This document shows, piece by piece, positions 51,204 through 62,770 of a stretch of 64,000 bases of DNA. The DNA comes from Paramecium octaurelia (Eukaryota; Ciliophora; Oligohymenophorea; Peniculida; Parameciidae). Each line of letters begins with the position of its first letter. The stretch's first letter is position 1. The notes under the pieces are model-generated. The model saw only the letters and a program-made list of their open reading frames with translations. It did no database searches and was not told the DNA's origin. Location: contig CAJJDP010000060.1 in assembly GCA_905182995.1 (NCBI GenBank), positions 189,785 to 253,784 of the forward strand. Reading direction: 5' to 3'. The position numbers were made by a program, and so were the translations under genes.

Positions 51204-51782
51204 TTCTAATAATTACTTGAAATTATATATAATGTTAAATTATATCAGATTTAAATCTCAAAATTGATTTAAATATCAATGGATATTGATAGAAATAATA
51301 AATCATCATTAAATGAATTTTTTAATTAATTAAGTGTGTTGTATTCTTCTTGTTAACACTAGAATGAAATTTTCACACTACTCATATTTATACTCAAAAT
51401 TAAATTAAAAAAATTTGTTAACATTGTTTTTAAGAATTTCTCAAAATAATCCTCAACTTGATTTCAGAATATATTTATTTCCCATTTTGACTCTAAAATC
51501 ATATCACTTAGTTTCAGGTTTGCTTCTTCTCAATTTAACTATTAATTTTAATAATTTATATTTGATTTACCTTGGTTTTCATAAAATCTTAATTAATTCA
51601 ATAAAAAATTAATAATATGAAAATATTATATGATAAATAATTTATAAATTGCACCACTAACTGCTCTTCACAAATTACTGTCAGTTAATAAGACAATCAA
51701 ATTTAATGATAAACTTCATGAATCATAAAAATAAAAGAGTCTTTAAAAATCTATTTAAAATTTAAGCAGCAGCTAATGCGAG
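51204..51782. other. Intergenic region upstream of two divergent genes (first copy)
   Basis: About 580 bp between the IP3R-like start and the coiled-coil gene on the other strand. Apart from its first 26 bp it belongs to the direct duplication. A 65-aa plus-strand frame at 51415-51612 has no homology signal and recurs identically in the second copy. It is probably noncoding promoter DNA. Confidence 0.45.
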
Positions 51783-53918
51783 ATGATGAATATTAAAATG
51801 AAAAACAAATTACCAACCCCAAAAAATACAATTGATTCATCTTTAAGGCAAAGTCTTGGCAAAATTAGTAATAATAACGATAGTGGAATCAAAACTAATA
51901 AAAATATCAAAAATGAACTTATCTCAGTCCTCAGAAAAGCATAGAGTTAATCTAAAAAAATAAATAATCTAGAAAAATTACTAAACACTTCTAGTGCTCC
52001 TAAATAATTTAGCAACTTAGAAAGTTTTAAAATGAAAAGACCTCCATTGCTCTAATATTTAGGTGAAGAAAATGAGAAATTAAAAATTCAAAGTGCAAAA
52101 AGTGCTACCGAAAAAAATAAAAGTCCTGAAAATCGATATTCATCTGGTATTCATCTCAAATATTGTAGGATTCTTTACTAGCACTAACCAAAGGTAATAA
52201 CTATTTGGGTCCTTGAATGAAGTATTGAAATAATATATCCAATGCAAAAGCTAACAGAAGTGTAAATAAATTTATTAATTTAGAGGCTGGAACTGGCGAA
52301 GGCATCAAAGTTTGTAAATCTGCAAGAAGTACACAATAGCAATTATTAATGAATGAGCCAGATAATCAGGAGAAATACTTTCCTAAGCAAAAATCTGATT
52401 ATTCCAAAGGATAATCAAAAGTACTTAACGAAAATTTACACAATTTATTTTTAAAGACTCAAAATGTGTTAGCCAAATACTAAGCTAAAGAACTTCAATG
52501 GAAAAAATAAAAAAAATAATTAAGAGATGAAATTAGAAATCTTAAACAATTATTGAAATAACAGCAATTATAANTAATGTTAAATTATATCAGATTTAAA
52601 TCTCAAAATTGATTTAAATATCAATGGATATTGATAGAAATAATAAATCATCATTAAATGAATTTTTTAATTAATTAAGTGTGTTGTATTCTTCTTGTTA
52701 ACACTAGAATGAAATTTTCACACTACTCATATTTATACTCAAAATTAAATTAAAAAAATTTGTTAACATTGTTTTTAAGAATTTCTCAAAATAATCCTCA
52801 ACTTGATTTCAGAATATATTTATTTCCCATTTTGACTCTAAAATCATATCACTTAGTTTCAGGTTTGCTTCTTCTCAATTTAACTATTAATTTTAATAAT
52901 TTATATTTGATTTACCTTGGTTTTCATAAAATCTTAATTAATTCAATAAAAAATTAATAATATGAAAATATTATATGATAAATAATTTATAAATTGCACC
53001 ACTAACTGCTCTTCACAAATTACTGTCAGTTAATAAGACAATCAAATTTAATGATAAACTTCATGAATCATAAAAATAAAAGAGTCTTTAAAAATCTATT
53101 TAAAATTTAAGCAGCAGCTAATGCGAGATGATGAATATTAAAATGAAAAACAAATTACCAACCCCAAAAAATACAATTGATTCATCTTTAAGGCAAAGTC
53201 TTGGCAAAATTAGTAATAATAACGATAGTGGAATCAAAACTAATAAAAATATCAAAAATGAACTTATCTCAGTCCTCAGAAAAGCATAGAGTTAATCTAA
53301 AAAAATAAATAATCTAGAAAAATTACTAAACACTTCTAGTGCTCCTAAATAATTTAGCAACTTAGAAAGTTTTAAAATGAAAAGACCTCCATTGCTCTAA
53401 TATTTAGGTGAAGAAAATGAGAAATTAAAAATTCAAAGTGCAAAAAGTGCTACCGAAAAAAATAAAAGTCCTGAAAATCGATATTCATCTGGTATTCATC
53501 TCAAATATTGTAGGATTCTTTACTAGCACTAACCAAAGGTAATAACTATTTGGGTCCTTGAATGAAGTATTGAAATAATATATCCAATGCAAAAGCTAAC
53601 AGAAGTGTAAATAAATTTATTAATTTAGAGGCTGGAACTGGCGAAGGCATCAAAGTTTGTAAATCTGCAAGAAGTACACAATAGCAATTATTAATGAATG
53701 AGCCAGATAATCAGGAGAAATACTTTCCTAAGCAAAAATCTGATTATTCCAAAGGATAATCAAAAGTACTTAACGAAAATTTACACAATTTATTTTTAAA
53801 GACTCAAAATGTGTTAGCCAAATACTAAGCTAAAGAACTTCAATGGAAAAAATAAAAAAAATAATTAAGAGATGAAATTAGAAATCTTAAACAATTATTG
53901 AAATAACAGCAATTATAA
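51230..53918. repeat. 1,344-bp perfect direct duplication flanking a single N
   Basis: Copy 1 covers 51230-52573, copy 2 covers 52575-53918, and the only base between them is the ambiguous N at 52574. Every stretch compared is identical at an offset of 1,345, including noncoding parts. The first copy begins 26 bp upstream of the IP3R-like start and ends inside a coding frame that is only completed in the second copy. This is the pattern of two contigs whose overlapping ends were joined without being merged. Confidence 0.9.
51783..52573 (+). pseudogene. Coiled-coil protein gene, first copy, truncated at the N
   Basis: Same coding sequence as the gene at 53128-53936. It starts with ATG at 51783 (or 51798), carries a probable 22-nt intron and is cut off by the N at 52574 before any stop codon. 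It is almost certainly not a separate gene but the repeated contig end; see the second copy for the description. Confidence 0.7.
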
Positions 53919-53936
53919 AATTAAATATATCACTGA
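53128..53936 (+). CDS. Ser/Lys-rich coiled-coil protein (second, complete copy)
   Basis: ATG at 53128, TGA at 53934-53936. The first exon reads KNKLPTPKNTIDSSLRQSLG and is Ser/Lys/Asn-rich; a probable 22-nt GTA...TAG intron follows the ENRYSSG codons near 53490. The last part is coiled coil (LAKYQAKELQWKKQKKQLRD, then NLKQLLKQQQLQ). The middle, about 53510-53610, shifts frame and I could not place a second intron that resolves it, so the protein length (about 240-250 aa) is approximate. No family is recognised. The promoter is shared with the divergent IP3R-like gene in the true, unduplicated arrangement. Confidence 0.55.
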
Positions 53937-54359
53937 TATTATTAATGTATTTATCAAGTATTACTCTTTCAAATAATTTCTTATTGTGTCATCTACTTTT
54001 AATACATAACTTAGGAATATAAAATTTAATTAATAAAATTATACATTTTTACACTAATGCCAATATCAAATGATTGAAATTCTAATTATCTTGAGAAAAT
54101 ACATACATACTAGAAATTTTATTTTAGTCTTGACTTTCTATTTTATTAAAGATTAAATTAAAACGCAAAAACTTTCAATGTGAATAATAAATTTATACTC
54201 AAATAAGAATTTCTAATTATATAGAACTATCAAGATAAAATTATGAGCATGATCAACAGCGCATAAATTGGATCTAAAAAAGACTCGATTATAATGAATG
54301 AATTGAAAAATACAGAGACATTTTACAATATTAATAGAAAATTACCCTAAAATATACAC
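53937..54359. other. Short gene-free stretch
   Basis: About 420 bp of AT-rich sequence between two converging genes. Nothing recognisable is seen in it. Confidence 0.5.
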
Positions 54360-55664
54360 TCATTAAATTTCCTAAAATTTTTTATTTTTGATGCACTATT
54401 TACATATTCTAAAGTCACAATAGCTGCATTAAAAGGCAATTGGTTAAATCATGTCCTCTCCTTTTTTATCACAGACAGAACATCTAAAATTATCCGTTAT
54501 TTGAAGCAAATAATGTAAGGCAGGACACTAAGGTTATTGTGGTTATTTTTCAAATTTTAATTCAGGATAATAACATTTGAAACACATGAAAATTTTACAT
54601 TGTTAACAAAAATATCTACAAGTTGTGTTTTACTTTAAACAATTCGAGCATATTTTTTTTTTTTCCTCACCAAAAGGCTTTTTCCAAAATTTTAATTTAT
54701 GATTTTTTTCGCAAAAGGTTTAGATGCTATCAATCAATTCTCCTTTAGAAATAGGTTAATTTTATTGTTGTTATTATTATTATTGTTGTTGTTGTTATTG
54801 CTATTGTTATTACTGTTGCTATTATTGTTGTTATTATTGTTAATATTATTGCCACCACCACTGTTATTAATATTCATGTTATTATTTCTATTAATTTTCT
54901 ATTTAAGCCTTTGCTGAATTTATTTTTTCCTGGTTTTCTTAACACATCTTTTACTTCATTTATAATTCATTTTTTAATTATTTATTTTCTTCTAATAAAG
55001 CTAAAAGCTATTATTTTGATGAATTCATTTCAGTAATACTGTAATTCTATTAATTTTTTATTTCTAGAATAGCATAATTAGACTATTCCTTATAATCCTA
55101 AAATTTCTCTTAGAATTATATGATAATCTTTTAGAGTTCAAAGAGACATTTATGAGTCTTTAGATCCGACAGTGTTAATGATTATTAACAAATACAACAA
55201 TTTTATGTTTTCTAAAATAAGCACAAATTTTTCTTAATATTCTTAAAGACATACATGCGATTCTAAGTTCATTTTCTAAAAATTTTATCCACATTTGCAT
55301 GTAACTTATTGATACAGACATTATGACATATGTTTAATTACATTATCTTAAGCCATCTCAGTTTTGCATCCTTCATTATGATTTATACATTTAAAAGATA
55401 TTTTTGATAGTAAATCTCTTATCATGCGATGAGGCTATTTAGTTTGAAAGGGTCCATCACAATTTTCTTCTGGGCATCTTACTATCATACTTAATAATAC
55501 TTATCATATGATGATTTAGATAGTTCATAGCATTCTTTGCAATAAAGGTTTTCGCATTAAGCGCATTCAACAGGATCTATTGTGAGATCGTTACAAATTT
55601 TGCACAAAAGGGTTTAATTGAAAATTCCAATAGGAATATAAAGTTATCTTTGATTAAATTACAT
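54360..55664 (-). CDS. RING finger/TRAF-type zinc finger protein with polyglutamine tract, 419 aa
   Basis: Three exons; introns 55478-55500 (23 nt) and 55233-55254 (22 nt). Residues about 20-60 form a RING-type ring: LLCKICNDLTIDPVECAQCE then CKECYELS, CPEENC. TRAF-type zinc fingers follow (FKCINHNEGCKTEMAQDN, CLYQQVTCKCGQNF, NCCICQQSLTLSDLKTHKC), then a coiled coil. A run of 27 glutamines (plus-strand 54762-54842) is built from 14 TAA/TAG and 13 CAA/CAG codons. The C terminus has another Cys-rich zinc-binding region (CSNCLKQ, CQQCKIFMCFKC, CSVCDKK). RING plus TRAF zinc fingers suggests an E3 ubiquitin ligase; the substrate is unknown. Confidence 0.85.
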
Positions 55665-55705
55665 ATTAATAAATAAATAAATAATATATCATAGTAAACG
55701 AATGT

Positions 55706-57017
55706 TCACCTATAATATAAATATGCTTCAGCTTCCAAACACTTAAATCTTGACTAATTACTTATTTTTTGGAACTTACCCAACCGCCTTTCACAATCAT
55801 TAATTTTAGCTAATAAACTTTAAGGCTGTTCGAAATCCAAAGATAAATTAGTTTAATCAATGATACTTCCATTTAAAAGCAATTTATTTTATATTGCTTT
55901 TACTTACTTCTGTTTGATCTAATCATGTAAATTGATGTTGAAATAATTCAATTTGTTTAAGTAGTCGTAATCAAATTTTAGCGACTCTAGAGCCTTTTAT
56001 AGCAGTTCTTCAGGTGATAGTAATATCGATTGCATATCAGGTGATAGAGCTTCTCTATTTAACAACTTTTCTATTGTTTGATCTAATTCAGGTTCTACTC
56101 CAATTATAAACTTAGAGATAATGAATGATTTAGATATATTTCTTCTTAGTTTAAAATGATATTCAAATTAAGAAATATCATTGGGACAATTAGGTTTAAT
56201 TTCTTTAAAGAATGTATGAATGATTTTTCTTGTTTTATAATAAAACTTACTTGCTTAAACCTTGGGTTTTTAAGATAATTTTAGTGATTGTTTTTTCAAT
56301 TCGAAATATTTATTTTAGAATCTCATAGTTCATAACTACCTATTCAATCATATATCTAGGATCTTGCACTTAACGATTATTATCTAGGATCAAATCATTA
56401 AAAGCAATTTTATCATCTAGAACATATTCACATAACAGATTTCTTAATGCTTTTTCTGTTTGAAGCTATTAAATGAATTAGATAAATACATTAGTTCTTT
56501 TTTTGGGACTCTCAGTTCTACTCAATTTTAAGAGAATACTAGAATTTAGACTTTATGATTTTCCATCATTCATCTATTCTTAAAGTGCCTTTTTAATCTC
56601 TTATATTCTTGGAGATTGTCCATTGATCGATCTATTTTAATAAAATGCTTAATTCCATTAATTTAAATCATTCTGTCTTTTCGAAATATTGTTTAATACT
56701 TTAATCCTCTTTTTTGTTTTATTCAATTCTTCTGTTTAAGTTTTTTATAAATTTATTTTTGGAAGAGCTTAATTAGATTATGACATTTCAATAGGTTTTA
56801 TTGGTGATGAAATTCTGTCATAATATGATTCTTCTTTTTATTTTTTTCTAGCTGATGATTTTTATAACGTAATGAGTTCATCATGTAAAATTTAAGAAAC
56901 TGATCGACTCTTAATTAGCTATTACATTGGCATATTCATACAAAACACTTTTTTCTGTCTTTGCACTTGTAGTGTTTCAAAAGTGCCAAAATCTTGATCT
57001 TAAATATATTTTAACAT
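55706..57017 (-). CDS. Uncharacterised protein, 429 aa
   Basis: Two exons with a 22-nt intron at 56229-56250. The N-terminal 150 residues are basic and Ser/Lys-rich, with SPIKPIEMSQSN and SPRIQEIKKAL, which look like phosphorylation-rich linkers. Residues about 175-330 are predicted helical (VFIQFIQQLQTEKALRNLL, FEYHFKLRRNISKSFIIS). The C-terminal 100 residues include paired leucines and ECL-type motifs ending KCLEAEAYLYYR. No known domain is recognised. It lies 41 bp upstream of the RING/TRAF gene in the same direction, but each has its own start, so this need not mean co-transcription. Confidence 0.75.
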
Positions 57018-59538
57018 TTTCTATGCAATTAATATTTTATTAATTAAATTATACATAAAAATACTGTATTGAATTCATTTAATATATTTTGATATCCTAA
57101 AGCCTTTAGATAATTATTGCTTTATTGAAAAATTAATATTAAAGGGAAAACTTACTTAAAAATATTGATTTATAAACATTGTTGTTTTAATGAAAAAAAT
57201 TATTGATTATTTAACTTTATGAACTGATTATCTAAATAAAGTAATTATTTATAAAATTAAACAAGAATATATTTATGTTACTAATATTTCAATAATCATC
57301 TTTTATGTGAATAAAGTATAATCTAAATACTATGTTCCATTATTACTGTATGGTGGGCCATAGAGATTGAAAAATAATGTTAACTTTAATAATAACCCTT
57401 TTATAACTAATTTTTCAAAGTAGAATTGCTTGATTTCGGTTTAACTGGTTCATAGAAATAAATATATTTAGATTTATTTGAATCTGCTAGTGTCTACAAA
57501 ATCTATTTAAAATGAGCATAATAGTTGTAACTTATATCTTATCATTTTGCTGGATTCTAATTTTAATCCTAATTAAAAAAAAGATGAATTCTTATCAAAT
57601 TTCTTCTTTCCTACAAAAAGTAATTTTTCATAATTCTTTATTGATTAAAAATTATATTCAAGTTCAAAATAGATACATATTATATTGAGATAAAATATCA
57701 TGAAAAATTATATATCGGAAAAATTGATATATAGATTATAATTAGTATCACTTATAGAGGTAAACAACAGTACCAACAGATACTTCATCAGTAAAATGTC
57801 AAGTAACAGTTCAAACAAATTTAACTATTTCACCTGTAATTATTTCAAAATAATGTGAATGATTAGATATAACGAAACTAATTAATTTGTTCGTCTTTGA
57901 AAGTTTCTTAAGAAATGAAATAAGAAACAAGTTAGAATTAACAATGCAAATTATCCTTAAGATATGAATAGATTCACTTATTAATGTGTTACAGAAACTG
58001 TTTTTGCATTTCTAAAAAATACAAGTTCTCTATAATAAGTAACTAAAATAAGATTTGATTTTAAGGTTGGGTGCATTAGATTATAGCAATAGTAGTCGTA
58101 TATTTAAAACTCCTTAGAGAGGCAATTCTCCTGGAATAGTTTCTAAAGATATAGGGGTAATCATCATTATTAAGGAACTTTAAAGGACAATACATATATT
58201 ATAAAAGAAGATACTGAATAGAAAATAAATATAAAATAAAAAATTAGAAATATTTAAGAAATATCTTAAAAACGACTTTTATTCAATTAATTGAGAGTAA
58301 AGTTAAAATAGGAGCAAAAAGATTGAAGCTGCTAGCTACTTATTGGTTTTTAAATTAGAAAAACATATTTAGAACTTAGAATTTATTTTATCATCAACTA
58401 AGATTATCATAGTTGAAATAAGAACTGATCAAAAATTCATAGATTAAGTAAAATAGATATAGCAAAGGAGAAGCAAATGAGGACATAAAATTATAAAAAC
58501 TCCATTAGATCATGATTAAAATGAGTTACAAAATTCCTTTTAATCATCATAATAAGCTTCTTAAGTTGGAGGAGTCACAAAAAAAGAAAATTAAAATATT
58601 TAAGAATAATAATAATTACCGATTGCAATTATTAAAATAAAAAATCTATTTCTAAATGAATGGAAAAATTGCTAATAAAATACAATTATACAGTATAAAA
58701 TAATATATAATCAGTTTACAAATTTGAGAAATAGAACCAATTGGCCTAAATGCAGAAATTAGAATAAATATCTAAATTATCAAAATAAAATTCTTTGGAT
58801 AATCTAGATGTAAAAAACTGAAATCTAAGTCTAACATTTAAAGTAGGTTGGTTATTCTTAATGGCAATTCTTATAATTCTAATTATTAATTTATGCCGTG
58901 TAATTTATTGAATAATAATATTAAAAGAAATTTAATCAATTAAATTAGTAGAATATTTAGGTTGATAGATATTATTTGAGTAATAATGAGATTTTATTTC
59001 TTATTTTTAGAGTAATTATTTCAAATAAGGAATGTATGTTAAAATTAAACATATGTTTCTAAGGTCAACTTCTATTTTTTAATAATTTATCAAATTTTAT
59101 CAAGTGTTATAACTAATTAACTTTTTCAATATTTAAGCAAGTTTTAATCATCTGCTTGTAATAAGAATTTGTTTTTGCAATATTTTTACCTTGGTCCTAA
59201 AGGTTTTTGTTTATTTTTTTTGAATTATAAAGTCTCGTGTCTTTAAAAACCATAGATAAAGAGTTCATCTCATAATTCATTTTCTAAAATTTAGTTAATC
59301 ATGCATAAGCGTGTTCATTTATATTTTTTCTATTTCTGGTTCATTGATCGTTCTTTCTGAATACTAATAATAGGTATTTTTATATTATGTTTTATTTGAA
59401 TGATCAAATAAAATATCTTTATGCAAAAAGGAAGAATCAAGCTTCAGTTTACTTTTGAAGCTAAAGAATGGATAAGTAAATTCATAGTGTTACAAGATAT
59501 TAATATTTTTTAGTTGCCTTAAAAATTAAAATTATTAA
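57018..59538. other. Gene-poor region with a TGA-interrupted frame
   Basis: About 2.5 kb without a supportable gene. From 57764 to 59347 (+) a single phase is open apart from TGA codons at 57860, 57965, 58292 and 58478, with a final open run of 288 codons. Segments such as SNSSRIFKTPQRGNSPGIVS and NEWKNCQQNTIIQYKI look protein-like, but no start, intron set or domain could be built. A decayed gene or chance are both possible. Confidence 0.35.
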
Positions 59539-59829
59539 ATGTCTCAAGAAAAAAGAACATCAGCAGACTTTTTTAAATAGGTTTTTGGAAGAACAGTGAA
59601 TGTGAAATTACATAATAGAACAGAATATATTGGAGTTTTAGCTGCATTAGATGGAAACATGAATCTTGTGTTGGAATAATGGTAATTTGTAAGATGATTA
59701 AAATATAGTGAAGAATATTTGGAATAGAAGCTAATCAACAAATATGGATAAATATTATTGAGAGGAAATAATGTGCTTTATATTAGTGCTAAATTTAATC
59801 AAAAATAATCACAGGAGGAAGAAGTTTGA
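59539..59829 (+). CDS. LSM6: U6 snRNA-associated Sm-like protein LSm6, 87 aa
   Basis: Two exons with a 27-nt intron at 59682-59708. Sm1 motif: VFGRTVNVKLHNRTEYIGVL, then AALDGNMNLVLEQ with the Asp-x-x-Met-Asn core that contacts uridine. Sm2 motif: RGNNVLYISA, as in LSm6. At 87 aa it fits the usual size of about 80. LSm6 is part of the heptameric LSm1-7 (mRNA decay) and LSm2-8 (U6 snRNA) rings. The next gene starts 26 bp after its stop. Confidence 0.93.
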
Positions 59830-59855
59830 TTTATTGTATATTATTTTTATTTTAT

Positions 59856-61163
59856 ATGGATTAAGAAATAAACCATTTCAATTTGCCTGATATCAGAGAT
59901 AAAGATGATTCTGATGATTAAGAAGATTATAATCCATTTATCTATCATCATTAACAAGAAGGATATCATTCATTTGAAAAAATATTTTAGAATCATTTTG
60001 ATGTTGTAAATAACAGATGGATTACAATTCCAAGAACCAAAATCTATTTACTCAGATCAGCTATGCATAAATTGAAAAAATGGTAGCTTTATTTAAGGCA
60101 AGAGCATAATATGATTTAATCTATTGTTAAATAAAATGATGATTTCAAGACTCAACTAAAAAGGAACCAAGAATAAAATGCTAATCATTATCTTGTTGAA
60201 TAACAGAGGACAAATCAAGTATTCTAAATAAATTATTATTCAGTTTTATGAGGAAATTAGGAACTTGAGATAGGAGTTAAAAGATAAAGTTATGTAAATG
60301 AATGATTAAATCTAATAACTTAAAGATACAATTGCTGAAAAGGATAAAAAGATTTAAAGACAAGAATTAACAATACAAAGATTAAATGATGTGAGTAATG
60401 GGTATGAAAATCAAAACAAAGGTTTGCAGCAACAAATAAACAACCTTTAAAGAGATTTTACATATTTTAATAACATCAAGAGATATGGCTATATTGATGA
60501 GAAGGCACTAATTGGAGGGAATATAACAACATTCGAATTGGTTTTGGCATCAAAGGTTAAAAGTAAGATTTTATAATTCTTGTCCTTATAGGATTATCAA
60601 AGTCTAATGATTTGTAATCGTAAACTCTATCTTTCCTTAATATGGCACAATACGATAATTCCCCATGCCGTAACTTCTCTCAGTAACAAATTTAATCATT
60701 AGTACAAGTTATTGTAAAGTGTAAATGAGGAATTCAAAGTATTCAAATTAAAAACATCATATAATAGAGTGTTATAAAATAGAGTGATGATCCAAAACTG
60801 AGAGAAATCATGATAAAGTAGTTTGAATTAAAGGTAAATTTCTCTGAATATATTATTCCTACTTTGCGTGAATGCTAATCTTTAATAGATGGTGATAACT
60901 TTATAGGATTGAAGAATAATCAACACAATAAAGATTGTAAAATATACATCATTTATATTAGTGATGAATCTATTGGAGGGTTACTTAAGTCAATAGGCTT
61001 AAAGTTATTAGGCAGCATTATAGAGTTTGTTATAGGAGAAATTTCCTTGGAATCAGTTCTTCCCAAAACACTAAACTACTGTTTAATAGGTTTAATTCTA
61101 GAGGAAATAATTTCCAACATCTTCGCAAATGTTTGCCCAACAAATCATCACTAGATTATATGA
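59856..61163 (+). CDS. Coiled-coil protein with F-box-like segment, 417 aa
   Basis: Three exons; introns 60219-60243 (25 nt) and 60739-60767 (29 nt). The N terminus is very acidic (DIRDKDDSDDQEDYNPF). Coiled coil covers about residues 75-200. At about 225-265 the sequence SKVKSKILQFLSLQDYQSLM followed by ICNRKLYLSLIW resembles an F-box helix bundle, which would recruit an SCF ubiquitin ligase through Skp1. The last 80 residues are hydrophobic and amphipathic (GGLLKSIGLKLLGSIIEFVI). The F-box call is by eye and uncertain. A hydrophobic 33-codon frame after the stop (about 61172-61280) is not clearly part of this gene. Confidence 0.65.
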
Positions 61164-61305
61164 TCTGAGTACAGTATGTGCTCAAGACTCTTCAATATTT
61201 GGGATGTTTTTATCATAATTATAGCGATGTTTGGCTTCACTATTTGTTTATGGATAGCATTTGGCATAGGAAGTAAATGATTTATAGTCACTTAATTATT
61301 ATATC

Positions 61306-61726
61306 ATGACCAAATTTTTCTTTTTGTTGAAGGAAAAGAAATAAATTGAAGATCATTATGAAGATTTTAAAACATAATTAGCTCTATATTCTGAGGCAAA
61401 ACGATTCTTAAAGTATAAATAATAATTAATATAGCGAGAAAGTGAAGGATTTAGAAAAGGTGATCTTAGATAAAAATGAAAAAATTAGTAGTTTAAATCA
61501 ATAACTATATATGAAGGAAAGTTAATTGAAATAAAACTAAATTATGGTCTAAAAAAACAATGAATCGATTCGTTTGTATTCAGATAAACTTAAAATACTT
61601 GCGAGAGAAGTTATGGAGGTAAGAAGAAAATATAAAAATACATGTATGGAATACAATCAAATAGTGTCGAGGTTTAATTTGTTAAAAATTTAATTAGAGA
61701 AAATGGAAAAGCATTAAAAAAATTGA
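61306..61726 (+). CDS. Short coiled-coil protein, 132 aa
   Basis: Two exons with a 22-nt intron at 61413-61434 that restores the frame. It starts MTKFFFLLKEKKQIEDHYED and then is coiled coil throughout, with heptad leucines and lysines to the end (KIQLEKMEKHQKN). Nothing else is visible. It might be a subunit of an axonemal or centrosomal complex, but that is a guess. The next gene begins 46 bp downstream on the same strand. Confidence 0.65.
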
Positions 61727-61772
61727 GTATAAAAATTATATTAAAAAAAGTATCCTTTTTATTTAAAATAAA

Positions 61773-62565
61773 ATGTCTTCTTCAAGTTCGTCGAGGTCAC
61801 GATCACCAAAGAAGAATAGGAAAAGAGTATATGTAACAGGATATTCTCTTAAAGAGGATTAACATGACATTAAAAAACTATTCAAAAAATTTGGAAAAAT
61901 TGAAGAATTTGCTTGGAAAGGGAAATATTGTTTCATTGTACATATAATGAATTAATTGTAGGAATTTAAAGACCCTGAAGATGCAGAAAGAGCTGTTAAA
62001 AAAATGAATAAGGAAGAAGTAAAAGGATCAGTGTTATAGGTCGAGATGGCTCGTGGAAATAAGCCGAGCAAAAATAACGGCCTATGCTATTCATGCGGTC
62101 GCTCTGGACATTTGTAAGTTTAACTATAGCATTTCACTCTCTTTTTATAGATTACGATTTATTTTTTATTTTATTCATTTACCATTTTATTAGCGCTAAA
62201 AACTGTAGACATAGATCATCATCATCTAGTTCATCTAGCTCCAGTAGGTAATGAATTACATAATAATTTTCAGTGAGTCTAGAAAAAAACACAAGAAGAA
62301 ACATAAAAAAAAGAAGAGCTCATCCAGTTCGGATTCCTCTTCAAGTAGTTCATCAAGTAGAAAGAAAAAGAATAAGAAGAAGAGTACAAAAAGGAAATCA
62401 AAGTCCTCATCAAGAGGCTCTTCAAAAGACTCATAACATTCAGAGTCTTCTGCCGGCTCGTACTTTTAAAGTTGAATTCTGTTTAGCATTAATGACGAAA
62501 AAAAAGAAGAAAAAAACCCTATTGAAGTAGAGAATCAAGGGAATGAAGGAGATGGTAAGTAATGA
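61773..62565 (+). CDS. SRSF7/RSZ-type SR splicing factor, 211 aa
   Basis: Five exons; introns 61938-61961 (24 nt), 62114-62193 (80 nt), 62248-62273 (26 nt) and 62460-62486 (27 nt, containing an in-frame TGA at 62473). An N-terminal RRM has RNP2 RVYVTGYS and RNP1 KYCFIEFKDPEDAERAVKKM. A CCHC zinc knuckle follows (CYSCGRSGHFAKNC), then a long Ser/Arg/Lys domain with Ser runs and KKKNKKKSTKRKSKSSSRG. This RRM-knuckle-RS order is that of human SRSF7 and plant RSZ22, which bind exonic enhancers and regulate splicing. Retention of the last intron would end the protein at the TGA 28 codons earlier, giving a shorter acidic-tail-less form. Confidence 0.85.
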
Positions 62566-62770
62566 AGTACCCGTGATGTTATAAATAAAGTTGGTGTCCA
62601 ATAATAATCTTATTATAAATAAATATTATCAAAAATTATTTTAATTCATCTACTACCTATTAATTTACTTAAATTCATTTATGGTTTGACTTTATTTAGT
62701 TTAATTTTATTGATAGAATTATTCATAATTCGTCTATGAGTGAGCTGCATTATAGAAAGACATAGGTTTT

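Noticed and set aside
51415-51612. 65-codon plus-strand frame, repeated identically at 52760-52957
   Set aside because: It sits in the intergenic promoter DNA of the duplicated block, has no domain or codon signal, and its second copy is part of the suspected assembly artefact.
54699-54917. Plus-strand frame encoding a long leucine run
   Set aside because: It is the antisense of the polyglutamine tract in the RING/TRAF gene, whose spliced frame has zinc-finger cysteines on both sides.
59544-59741. 65-codon minus-strand frame
   Set aside because: Antisense to the LSm6 exon, which carries both Sm motifs.
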